The notes under the pieces: model-generated
The model's input: the letters and a program-made list of their open reading frames with translations, nothing else
Databases searched by the model: none
What the model was told of the DNA's origin: nothing
NCBI GenBank assembly: GCA_029531795.1
Contig: JAPEIS010000004.1
Span: forward strand, 620,001 to 684,000
From: Sclerotinia nivalis
Taxonomy: Eukaryota; Ascomycota; Leotiomycetes; Helotiales; Sclerotiniaceae
Direction: 5' to 3'
Length of the DNA stretch: 64,000 bases
Shown: positions 1 through 9,990 of the stretch, in pieces
Position numbering within the stretch: the stretch's first letter is position 1
Layout: each line of letters opens with the position of its first letter
Translations under genes and position numbers: made by a program

Positions 1-2
1 AA

Positions 3-392
3 CCCACAGACATTACCACTCTCGTGGCAATACTCCCAGAGTATGCCGCTATCACAACCTTCATCCACTTATCAATCCGTGAGGTGCCTCTAGTCAGGGA
101 CACTTTCGAGGACTACTGCAAACGCATGGAAAACATCAACAGCGTAGTCTTTCTGTTGGACAGATTTGACAAGATTGAGTACTTTCAAACCAAAATGGTT
201 AGTGGGAGGAGCATGATCCCACTCAAATCAAGTAGTGTTAGAGATGGTGATGATGGAGAACCAACCAAATATACTGAAAGGAGAAGTGCAATTGGAGTGA
301 GGCTTCGACGACTTTGGCTATGCCAATTCTGCAGAGCCTTAGACAAGAAAGAACGAGATCGCACAAATGAGTTTTGGAGTGCCCTTGAATGA
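3..392 (+). CDS. Hypothetical protein, 3'-terminal part
   Basis: An open frame runs in from the left edge of the window and stops at 392. The first possible ATG is well inside, so this is probably the C-terminal end (about 130 codons) of a longer gene or its last exon. The visible protein has an acidic and hydrophobic first half followed by a basic, Arg-rich stretch around an LCQFCR motif. I recognise no domain. It could equally be part of a decayed gene, because the next 700 bases hold nothing coherent. Confidence 0.3.
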   Translation, partial: PTDITTLVAILPEYAAITTFIHLSIREVPLVRDTFEDYCKRMENINSVVFLLDRFDKIEYFQTKMVSGRSMIPLKSSSVRDGDDGEPTKYTERRSAIGVRLRRLWLCQFCRALDKKERDRTNEFWSALE

Positions 393-1136
393 AGCTTCTC
401 GCGTTGCTGCGCACATCGGAGGTTTGATTCCTTCTCTAATAGAATTCTTTTTACTATAACTATATTGTAATGTTAACCACCAATATTATCGTGATACGTC
501 GTACTACAATTGTGTGAATTCTATGAAATGACTCTATATCTTCTAAAAAGGGAGACACCCAAGTCCTGAATTCAATTAGAATATTCGAATTTTGGACACT
601 GGATCGTTTTCAAAAAATTAAAGCTCACGTACGATATGCTAATTCAGAACTATTGGACACCCTGCCTGTTCTGCTCTTCTTGTCCTCTTTCCTAACTCTA
701 AGCATCATGAACTACAGTACTAATCATCCCTAATTCTTTAGCTCTGCCAAATGCTCGTATTCTCGCTGCCGTACTGCAACTCATTTCTGATATAGTGATA
801 TCATTATTGAACCATACTGTAACATCAACTTCCATGAGTAATAGTGCAGAACGCTGCCGTACAGCATAAATTTCAGTCATAATGGTACACTCACAAATAG
901 CACTAGGCACTAGTGGCTGTTGGCCGTGTTGGGGAATCGCTATTTAGTGACCCTTCTTCTGTGCTGGGGAAAGGACTTTTTCTTCCTTACAACATCTACC
1001 TCCAATTAACACAAACTCAACTTCATCAAACAACAAAACAATTATTCATCCCAAAATATTTACTCGGCCGGTCTTCTACTTCTGCAACCCTTAACTTAAT
1101 CAATACGACCAAACAATACACTTTCCGCATTTCAAA
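393..1136. other. Intergenic region
   Basis: AT-rich spacer. A 70-codon minus-strand frame (698-910) has no recognisable domain and is not annotated. The last ~150 bases before 1137 are rich in C and A (CAACA/CATCAAC runs), typical of a fungal 5' leader, and probably hold the promoter and leader of the gene at 1137. Confidence 0.4.
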
Positions 1137-1769
1137 ATGGCAAGCAAGAACGCCCGCACTAACTCCACTCAATTGCAAGTCATGCTCCATTCCGCCGCTG
1201 CCTTCTTCAATAATAACAAAACCGTCAATCCCCCGACCGCCACTGCAGGTAGGCCTAGGCGCAAGCCAAAGCCTGTCGTCGATCTCGAGACTCTGACCCA
1301 ACATCCTTCAATTGAAATCATCAGCAACAAAGAGATTTCGATTTATGTTGAGATGTGCGCCCATGTGGATGAAGAGTCCACTGACATCCCGGCCCTTCTT
1401 GCCGCATTGCCTGAATACAAGTCAATTAAAAAGTTGTCTCTCAAAATCCATGCGCCATGGCCTCATACTGAGTCGAAGGAATGGCACAATTACCACGTCA
1501 GTTCCGTCAAAAAGCTTTTTGCCATTATCGACAAGTTTAACTTGTACAAGCTAAAAGTTACAATGTCTATTGACAAATGCAACTTTCCCCAAATGAAGTT
1601 GGGAGCTGCTGTTCACTCATTGAGATTCAAGAAGTGGGCTTTGTACTACCAGGTCTATGATGAAGTCAAGGGAATTGAGGAGGATCCGATCAAGATATTC
1701 CGTGGTAGCGAATATGACCGTAGACTTCGGGGTGTTTACAGGCAGGAGTTTTTGAGCTATCTCAAGTAG
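1137..1769 (+). CDS. Hypothetical protein, intact member of a local three-copy family
   Basis: A single-exon frame of 210 residues. The start is the ATG right after a C/A-rich leader. The N-terminal ~45 residues are variable and basic. A module follows (about 47-80) that begins with a HPSIEI motif, then KKLSLKIHAPWPH near 97-109, a KLFAIID helix, NFPQMKLGAAV near 147-157, and a C-terminal FRGSEYDRRLRGVYRQEF block. The same blocks recur in the same order in the broken copies at 2654-3106 and 7057-7669, which shows a true gene family. There is no signal peptide, membrane segment or known catalytic motif. The function is unknown; it looks like a lineage-restricted family expanded in this accessory region. 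Confidence 0.7.
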   Translation: MASKNARTNSTQLQVMLHSAAAFFNNNKTVNPPTATAGRPRRKPKPVVDLETLTQHPSIEIISNKEISIYVEMCAHVDEESTDIPALLAALPEYKSIKKLSLKIHAPWPHTESKEWHNYHVSSVKKLFAIIDKFNLYKLKVTMSIDKCNFPQMKLGAAVHSLRFKKWALYYQVYDEVKGIEEDPIKIFRGSEYDRRLRGVYRQEFLSYLK

Positions 1770-2653
1770 ACACAGCTGAATGTTCTTGGGGGCTGGGATG
1801 CAGGACAATTTTTGAGAGGAGATTTAGCAGGGGTGGTCGTTCAGGGTTGTCAAGGCATGGCTTCCTAGAAGTTCGCGATGTGCTTTTTGCGAATACTTTT
1901 GTTTTTTTCCTTTGCTTTGCATGTCGGATGACGGGGGATGAATTGGGATATGAGAAAGTACTGGTCATCGGTAAAGAACTTCACGTAGTAATTCAACAGA
2001 AGATAAACGAAACCTCTTTGCATATAACCAATGATTTGATAATGAGAAGTGAACAAAAATAATTACATGAGTAAAACTACAGTGAAATTGTAAAGCTTGA
2101 CTTCGGAATATATTCAGAAGATATATATTAATGCTCGAATTTTAAATAGGGTCAGCGGAATGGAATGTCGCAGCAAAAAGTCATCACAGCCCGACATATG
2201 CATGTTCTTACAAAAGGGGTAAAATGACTTGTCATTATGCATGCGATCCTGTAGCATTTCATTTAAAGAACATACGAAGCAGATGCCAAACACACATGTA
2301 GACATATTCCCTCGTACGAAGTGAATATAGCCGAGAATGACGCCAACCAGGTACGGCACGTGATAATTAACCGTACCTCCTATTCCAAACTTCAAGCGCA
2401 CCTGTTTTCGCCTCGCTAAAGGTTTTACAGTACGGCCCCGAATGTCCATAAGGCGCTAGTGGTTGAACAGCAGAGGAGATTTGAATACTTAAGAGACTCT
2501 GAATTCATCCTCAAACAAATTCCTTCTAACATCCAACATCCCCTATTCAACAGCAACTTGACTGCCTCACATTCAACACCAAAACGTTCAATCATCCTAC
2601 ATCGCACTTTTATTGAAACTTTTACTCAATACTTCGTTATTCTCATCATCAAA
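1770..2653. other. Intergenic region between two paralogs
   Basis: No convincing gene. It contains the 3' flank of the gene at 1137 and a C/A/T-rich leader (about 2510-2653) before the broken paralog at 2654. The short frames here, such as 2114-2449 minus, show no domain or family similarity. Confidence 0.4.
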
Positions 2654-3106
2654 ATGGGATGCAAACTGCTCGAGGTAGCGCAGCGCAAGTTCGTCCATCA
2701 TCTGCTATTTTTTGAAGAAATTGATAGGCAGAGAAAGCTGGAAATCGATGCAGCTGAGGCTCTGCTTCACCCAGACATCGACTTGAGCACACTACCCACC
2801 CACCCTGCCATCAAAATCCTCGGTGGTGAAGAAATTGATATTCGTATCGAATGGTGTGGCAAATAGCCAACAAATATGACGAAGCTACTTCAAGTCCTAC
2901 CACACTACGAGGCCGGTGTCAGGAAGATAGCACTGGAGATCCACAACCCGAAGCCACACTTCGTGGGGCTTGAAGCGCAAGGATTGGAAGTTGACCTACG
3001 AGGTTTACGACTTTGAGGGTGACTACATAGAGGTTACTCGTGGTTCGGAGTTTGGCCGTAGATTGTCGGGTGTTTACAAGAAGGAGTTCTTGGGCCAGAC
3101 AAAGTA
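2654..3106 (+). pseudogene. Broken second copy of the local hypothetical family
   Basis: Starts at ATG 2654 and matches the intact paralog at 1137 in sequence order. An LSTLPTHPAIKIL block corresponds to LETLTQHPSIEII. The frame hits TAG at 2864-2866 but carries straight on in the same frame with LLQVLPHYEAG and IALEIHNPKPHF, matching LLAALPEYKS and LSLKIHAPWPHT. Near 2970 the middle of the protein (about 65-70 codons, including the NFPQMKLGA block) is missing and the frame shifts. The C-terminal block then resumes as KDWKLTYEVYDF and TRGSEFGRRLSGVYKKEF, ending at TAG 3104-3106. I see no splice signals that would remove the stop or explain the gap, so this is a pseudogene with one nonsense mutation and one deletion. 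Confidence 0.75.
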
Positions 3107-3434
3107 GGAATCGAAAGGGGGTTGCCCGCCGATGACTTAGGTTGATCTGAGAATTTATCTGGGCAAATATCTTGTGGTGGCGTGTCAGCGATGGTGGAGA
3201 ATACCATGACGGATTCGTTGCAGGATTGCTTTGCAACCAAAAGGTTATGGGTGAGCCCTAGGGATTTTTCTTGCGGGAATACTTTTCGGGGGGGGGGTTC
3301 TTTTTGATGGGTTGTAGAGGTGCAACCACATCGCAAGAACAGCGTTTTAGCTATTTATTTTATTTTCAGTGGACAACATGGCTTCTCACTTTTCTGATGA
3401 AAACAATCTCCATAGTAAAGTAACTAGGAAATAT
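3107..3434. other. 3' flank of the broken paralog
   Basis: Non-coding as far as I can see. It contains a run of nine or more G at about 3288-3297 and ends at the target-site duplication of the first short retroelement copy (3435-3447). Confidence 0.35.
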
Positions 3435-3445
3435 CAAAAATATAC

Positions 3446-3447
<2 letters not shown>

Positions 3448-3479
<32 letters not shown>

Positions 3480-4545
3480 TAACGTCCACACTGAGTCTAA
3501 GACTATCTAGGACGGCTAGGGGCTCTATGAGCTCCTAGTTGATGCTATAGGGAGTTGTATGCTAGCTAGCATACAGTTTGTATAGTTTGGATTTCTTTTC
3601 AACCTTTGAAATGTTGATTGAGGGCAAGTGAAAACTAATACTAAAGAACAAAGCCCGATATCTTCATCCTCTAAGACCTTTCCTTCCTCGCTCTTCCCCT
3701 ATCCCTTGCTAATTAAAACATCTCACTGATATAATCTTCTTCTTCGATCCAATCTGCTATTCCGATACCCACTTCCCACAAAGATCAAGAATCATCTCTA
3801 TCAAGATTACCTCCAGCACAGCAAAAGGGTCCTCATACTAGTGAAAAGCAACTGGGAGGTACCACTCTCTTCAGCTCGAACTCATTCATTAGTTCCTTTG
3901 CATACCTTTCTAAATGTGATGATCTCCAGCTTTATTTGAATGTAAATAATCGAAACCGCCGAATAGAATATCGATCGTTTGAATGTAATGATAGTAGGGC
4001 GTAGCCCTAACCCTATTCACACACACACAAAAAATATTTTCGTAAAATCGAGGAAAAGATGTAATATCGTATCGATGCCCAGAATATAGCATTAGTTGAT
4101 AGATGATAATATTCTTTGTTTCGTGATAATCGTAATGTTAAAATGAATGTGTTTTCGATAATCGATTGTCGAAAAAAGGTATAAAATGCGAATAAAACAA
4201 TAGCAAATTCCATATCGAAAAGACCCTTCTGGAATAGAAGGGACTTACTAGGCGTATCATACCTCGTATTGAGGTAATAATCGATGGTAGATATTGAATC
4301 TAACCAGGGCTTCTGTAGCCATCGTCCGTATTTTGGGTTGATGTTCGTTCATCCTTTCGAAGATATTGATGCTATAAAATCGTAATAACCCCTCCATCGT
4401 GAATATCGTAATCGGGAAACCCTCTCTCTCTCTTCCAATGTATCCGATTCCATCAAATGACTCAATCTTAGCTCTGCAGACTCTCAATAGAGAGCTGGAG
4501 GTTCGTAGAGGGCACCACGTACAGGTGTTGAGTCTTCGCCCTCCA
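3448..4545 (-). mobile_element. Non-autonomous non-LTR (SINE-like) element, copy 1 of a tandem pair
   Basis: On the minus strand the element ends in a TGATT-type tail, read here as (TGAT)n at 3448-3480. Just inside lies the block that the LINE at 12993-30475 carries at its own 3' end (GTCTTAGACTCAGTGT and TTAGTTTTCAC). It is bounded by CAAAAATATACTT at 3435-3447 and again at 4546-4558, a target-site duplication. About 1.1 kb long. A ~75-100 codon minus-strand frame near its 5' end (within 4257-4583) is kept in copy 2, but I recognise no protein. The shared 3' end suggests mobilisation by the LINE machinery. It is longer than a usual SINE, so an internally deleted LINE is the alternative. Confidence 0.7.
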
Positions 4546-4558
4546 CAAAAATATACTT

Positions 4559-5637
4559 GATTGATTTGATTTAACGTCCACACTGAGTCTAAGACTATCT
4601 AGGACGGCTAGGGGCTCTATGAGCTCCTAGTTGATGCTATGGGGAGTTGTATGCTAGCTAGCATACAGTTTGTATAGTTTGGGTTTCTTTTCAACCCTTG
4701 AAATGTTGATTGAAGGCAAGTGAAAACTAATACTGGGGAACAAAGCCCGATATCTTCATCCTCTAAGACCTTTCCTTCCTCGCTCTCCCCCTACCCCTTG
4801 CTAATTAAAGCATCCCACTGATATAATCTTCTTCTTCGATCCAATCTGCTATTCCGACACCCACTTCCCACAAAGGTCAAGAGTCATCTCCGTCAAGATT
4901 ACCTCCAGCACAGCAAAAGGGTCCTCATACTAGTGAAAAGCAACTGGGAGGCACCACTCTCCTCAGCTCGAACTCATTCATTAGCTCCTTTGCATGCCTT
5001 CCTAGATGTGATGATCTCCAGCTTTATTTGAATGTAAATAATCGAAACCGCCGAATGGAATATCGGTCGTTTGAATGTAATTATAGTGGGGCGTGGCCCT
5101 AACCCTACCCACACACACACAAAAAATATTTTCGTAAAATCGAGGAAAAAGCGTAATATCGTATCGATGCCCAAAGCATAGCATTAATTGATAGATGATA
5201 GTATTCTCTATTTCGTAATAATCGTAATGTTAAAATGAATGTGTTTTCGATAGTCGATTGTCGAAAAAAGATATAAAATGCGAATAAAACAATAGCAAAT
5301 TCCGTATCGAAAAGACCCTTCTGGAATAGAAGGGACTTACTAGGCGTATCATACCTCGTATTGAGGTAATAGTCGATGGCAGATGTTGAATCTAACCAGG
5401 GCTTCTGTAGCCATCGTCCGTATTTTGGGTTGATGTTCGTTCATCCTTTCGAAGATATTGATGCTGTAAAATCGTAATAACCCCTCCATCGTGAATATCG
5501 TAATCGGGAAACCCTCTCTCTCTCTTCCAATGTATCCGATTCCATCAAATGACTCAATCTTAGCTCTGCAGACTCTCAATAGAGAGCTGGAGGTTCGTAG
5601 AGGGCACCACGTACAGGTGTTGAGTCTTCGCCCTCCA
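4559..5637 (-). mobile_element. Non-autonomous non-LTR (SINE-like) element, copy 2 of the tandem pair
   Basis: Nearly the same sequence as 3448-4545 in the same direction, with scattered base changes, mostly transitions, and a shorter TGATT tail. The duplication CAAAAATATACTT stands on both sides (4546-4558 and 5638-5650), so the pair reads site-element-site-element-site. This arises either from insertion of a second copy at the first copy's duplication or from unequal exchange. The minus-strand frame at 5349-5579 repeats the copy 1 frame. Confidence 0.7.
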
Positions 5638-5650
5638 CAAAAATATACTT

Positions 5651-7056
5651 ATATGTGCCTCTATTCTCTGTTTCACAGTATTAGACCACTTATGCTAGCC
5701 GAAAGACTTTTTTACACCAAAACTCATCTACCTCAAGAAATGGCGATATTTATAATAATAATAAAAGAATTTTTTCAAATTTGAGATTTTGAATATTTCC
5801 ACCCTGAAAATAATAACTAAGATTTTTAAAATTAATCTTTATGATCTAAATAGATTATATAATCAAATTGAAAATTAGTAAATTAATTTTTAATTTTTGT
5901 AGATAGGAAAAATCAGGAAAAATAAGTTTCACTCCATTAAAACGTTTAAATAAAAACTATGTATTCTCGGAGGAGGTTGATCGGATAATAATAAATAATA
6001 TAATAATAATACTATAATATTATTTATTATAATAGTGGAAGACTTAGTCGTATTTAGCTTAGGAGTGATCGAATATATGAACAATAGAATATTGAAGTCA
6101 GAATTATATATATTGAATATTGAATTTTTTATCTGCTTGCTTTTTCGAAGAATTCTTTGAAGAAGATCTTCGTATTTATAGATTTTAACGAGATTCTACA
6201 CTATTCTATGATTATAAATAAGATCGATTTAAATCGAATCTTATAGAATCATTTTATATAATAAAAGGAAATAATAACCAATAGTATTCAATCTGAGAAT
6301 AAAGAAATTCTATATGCTTCCATTTCATTCTATTCCATTATAAATCATTCTGATATGATATATGATCGAAATTTTATATAATAATAAAATTTAATAATAT
6401 GAAATCATATTATTAATATATCACGTGATCATATAACCATTGGTTCGGTAAATATTATTAAGTGATTTAATAACTTATTAGGAATTCTCACATGTATTTT
6501 GGCTGTTTTTGGTGTGAAACTGAGTATCGATTAATATAAAAATGAAGGGGTACTGTACTTGTGATTTGCAATTTGCCGTACACCATGAGGCAACCATCAA
6601 TGCGTGCACGAATTCACAAAATGCTTCCAAAATTTCGAAATTCATGATTATCCAACATAGCATCAGTACCCGCGGTCGTCTGGTACGGTAGAATAAGGCA
6701 TGAAGCAATAACTAAATACAGCCAAAATCAGACGCTAGTCCTCTAAACTCTGAGGAGCCGTACCAGAAACAATGATAAAAAAGACTTCCCTCACCCACTC
6801 AAAATCCATCTCCCTTTCTACTCAAACTCCAACTCCAGGATCAACTTGATAAAACATCCAACGAATCAAACATTCCGTTTCTCTTCAACAATTTTCACAT
6901 CTTAATACCTTTCAAACTGCAACTTCTCCCTATACACTTCAACTCTCAAGATAGGTAGCAAGAATTGCCGAGGAAATGCAGCACTTGCCCGACCATACGC
7001 TGAATGTAAGTATGATTTCTTCTTTTGGATCATTTTGCCCGGGATTGTGACTCCCC
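5651..7056. other. AT-rich spacer and 5' leader of the inverted paralog
   Basis: From about 5740 to 6480 the sequence is very AT-rich with ATAAT-type runs and no open frame of note, probably old RIP-altered repeat. From about 6780 a C/A/T-rich leader like those of the other paralogs appears. A short plus-strand start (ATG at 6975) reads about ten codons before the inverted segment begins. Confidence 0.4.
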
Positions 7057-7227
7057 TTAACACACGATGCCGGTGTACTCGATGTTGATTTGGATAAACT
7101 TATTGTCGACAATGGTCAAGGCCGGATGAGTTGGTAGGACACTTAAGTCGAACTCTTGCAGTGGTGCCGCCTGAGCTGCGGCTTCAGCTGCTGCATTAAG
7201 CTTGACTTTTTTGAAGTCTATAGCATC
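7057..7227 (-). pseudogene. Inverted 5' half of the third copy of the local hypothetical family
   Basis: Read on the minus strand, this segment encodes KVKLNAAAEAAAQAA, FDLSVLPTHPALTIV and FIQINIEYTG, ending at TAA 7059-7057. LPTHPA is identical to the block in the broken copy at 2654 and matches LTQHPS in the intact copy. The expected rest of the protein is not downstream on this strand; it lies on the opposite strand at 7298-7669. The two halves of one gene are therefore head to head, best explained by a small inversion with breakpoints near 6990-7057 and 7230-7298. Confidence 0.7.
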
Positions 7228-7297
7228 AGGGAGTCAGTGATTGCCTACCAGGAAAGGATATCGGAGTAAATGTGAAAGCAAAACAGAAAACCAACGT

Positions 7298-7669
7298 ACC
7301 AATGTGGGCACCTTGATCACAACGCTTGCCGCCTATGCACCATATGTGCAGTTCTTGCAACTCAAGATCCACGCACCATACCCTCATCTCGAGTCTTGGG
7401 CTGCCCAAAAGACCCGAACTCAGCTCTTCAAGAAGCTTTTCATTGAGATCAATAACTTTAAGCTCTGCAATCTCAATCTGACTATGATTCTTGATGAAGA
7501 AAATTTTTCGCAAATGAAGTTGGCCGCGGGTGTCATGGGTTTAAATCCTTTCCGAGGTTGGAACCTCATGTACGAAGTCATTGGTATTCCAGATTATGTC
7601 CTTGTGCCACGCGGCAGCGAAATTGACCTCCGACTTCGGAGTGTTTTCAAGGAGGTCATCACAGGTTAG
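7298..7669 (+). pseudogene. 3' half of the third copy of the local hypothetical family, separated by inversion
   Basis: This plus-strand frame covers the C-terminal two thirds of the family: FLQLKIHAPYPHLES, LFKKLFIEINNFKL, NFSQMKLAAGVM, and VPRGSEIDLRLRSVFKE before TAG at 7667-7669. It matches the intact paralog at 1137 nearly end to end from residue ~80. It has no family-like N-terminus upstream on its own strand, because that part is inverted at 7057-7227. A 142-codon frame from 7241 exists, but its first ~19 codons are not family sequence. Expression as a truncated protein is possible; I call it a pseudogene. Confidence 0.65.
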
Positions 7670-9480
7670 GCTATATAAAACTCTGTTGATCCGTGTATGG
7701 CGGAGGGATGTGGCGGTTGGATGATGGCGTGATAGGGTAGGAGACCTTTTTATGATGGAGTGGATACTATGATTTGATTGCGGGGGTAGCTTGAGATTCA
7801 AGGACAAAGACATGGGCAAACTAGAAGACTAGTATAGCAAATTCCACTATCTAAAAATCGTTTGACTAATGTACGTCGTGATGTGATGTTTCTTGATCAA
7901 TAGTAAACATGCCTTACTGACAAGCTTTTGCCTGTAAATTGGTATAACCAGAGTCCTACATGGCCTCATTGGTGCCGCCTTCTCCATGGACTACATGGAT
8001 GAATGAATGGTCTTATACTAATCACGTGACAACAACTAGATGAACGTCCCATGACCCTCAGCCCCCTCTGAATTAATGGTCGTTGAATATCTTGATTTCA
8101 ATCAGCTAAGAGAAATATACTTTTATGTAATACCGAGTCAATAACTTATCCAAGTGGAAGCCATTTCACGTGCTTTGCTAACCCCGCTCGACGCGTTTGT
8201 CCGTGATCTCTGATTTCACCCTACTGCTATTCGATAGACAATATGATGGAATCCTTCTAGTCAAAATTCCAGAAGAGGACCGGCTGCTAAGGACATATGT
8301 ATGCTTTTGCTTTCATTGGACTCAATCTCACCACCAATAAACAAACTAAACGCTATTCGAACGTATCAGTGTCGCCCGAAGGATTGAATCCTGGGGACAC
8401 CAGCTTGACCACATCGTGTTGGAACATCTTCTTCAAGATACTATTGGATTGCGCAAGTAGCAAGATTGTTCCATGTACTGGTGTTTGTCGTGTTGGAGAA
8501 TGGTGTTTTCTGTCTGAGGTGTGAGTGCGTGCGACGCGAGGCAGCGGGGAGGGGTATTTGAAGAAATTACGTGAGCTCGATTCAGATAGTGGTCTGCAAA
8601 GTTTGTTCTACGAGGAGCAAAATGCAAGTTTATTACTGTGCCAATATTCTGAAATTGCCCAATGATTTACTAACTAGGCGTCTGATCGCATTTGTCTTAG
8701 ACTGAATTTAATCAAGTCCCTCACTTTTTGGCATTGGTAACTCACTTTGATGTACTTCGGCACTATATTCAGTTTTCGAATATTCATTATATAAAAGGAC
8801 ACAATAGTCTTCAACTCGCTGGTCTATAAAGTAATATAGCTCCAACAAATCACTGTCCCTTAACTCAACAAACACAATCTATTTCGAACTGTTCTTCCCA
8901 TCCTCTCCATCCTTCTGTCATATGCAGCAACAGAGACAACATTCACAACAGCACACACCACCAACAATTGCAGCACTATTTCATGAATTGATTAATATAA
9001 AATACGATCTTATTCGCAAGCAGACGGAATCAGCTGAAATGGTGAGAACTTACTCTCTTCCCGTACGAGAATGGTGATGGTGATGTCCGCCCCCTCTTAG
9101 ATTTACTGGAGATTCGGATACTGGTGATACAGTCATTTCGTTGATTAGTTTCTAAGAAAAGATTTTAGTCAAAGCAAGTGCTTGAAATGAGGGGCGAAGA
9201 CGAACAGGTTGCTCGGTATGGATAGGAGAAGGAATTTGTGGGAGACTCATGGAAGAAGGTGAATGAGGGCGCTGCGGTTGTTGCGAATCTATTGATGAAG
9301 ACATGGTGGACATGAGAGTATTGGAGCTTTAATTAAAGTTCTCAATTCTAGTTTCAGGTTCGGGAAATAGATGAAGATAGTATTCAGGAAACCAAAAGAT
9401 AAGCTTTTACAACAAGAAATGCAACGATTCAAGCCAAGATGAACAAGAACGTCAAAAAAGCTTATTTGAAAGATTTATAA
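7670..9480. other. Intergenic region with one short candidate frame
   Basis: No recognisable gene. A 51-codon frame starts at ATG 8922 behind a C/T-rich leader (8860-8920). It begins with Gln/His-rich sequence and then reads IAALFHELINIKYDL. A possible splice donor (GTGAGA) follows its AAATG near 9042, so it may be a first exon, but I could not find a convincing second one. The rest is AT-rich spacer. Confidence 0.3.
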
Positions 9481-9812
9481 GTACAGACATACTATAGGCG
9501 CTGGGCTGTCGGCGGTGTTTCCAACTTTCGGGCTACCGGCCTAAGAGTCGGCCAAGTCAACAACATTCTGAAAGCCATTTCGAATGTTGGCTATTCTCGT
9601 ATCGAACAGACTTTGGCCTGTACAAAGCAATGATGATATCGAAATTATCCATTGTCCTTTTAAGGACGACTACCCTACCTGGATGAATTGCACAGAAACG
9701 ACGAATGGCAATCCAAAAATTTGAAACTCGCTATCCACACGTAGACAGCCTAAATGGCCTGTTGGCGGTATAGTATGGCGGTGCAAAGAAGCTTAGAATT
9801 GCCGCCAGGTGA
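9481..9812 (+). pseudogene. Decayed hypothetical reading frame
   Basis: A plausible coding stretch reads RRWAVGGVSNFRAT, GLRVGQVNNILKAIS and RIEQTLACTK. It hits TGA near 9631 but continues one frame over as DDIEIIHCPFKDDYP and WMNCTETTNG. A third stretch, FETRYPHVDSLNGLLAV, then stops at TAG and goes on as YGGAKKLRIAA. One frameshift and at least one more break in about 330 bases suggest a dead gene. There is no ATG close upstream and no identifiable domain. Confidence 0.4.
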
Positions 9813-9990
9813 TGTATTGAGGTTAATCAAAGAGAAGCGCTGGAATCATCATTTGAACAGGTGTTCGACAAGACCATGGCGGATTTTATAGCAGTTCCTG
9901 CGTCCAGACCCACTAAAAGCTTGACTTGAATGAATGCTTGTTAAATGAAGCCTTGAGTAAAGTTGAAGGTAAATACAGATTAGTGAACAA

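Noticed and set aside
3448..3480. Seven-fold TGAT repeat as a microsatellite or array
   Set aside because: It is the 3' tail of a non-LTR element, seen at every copy of the family.
6478..6708. 76-codon minus-strand frame in the AT-rich spacer
   Set aside because: No similarity within the window, no leader and no domain; probably chance.
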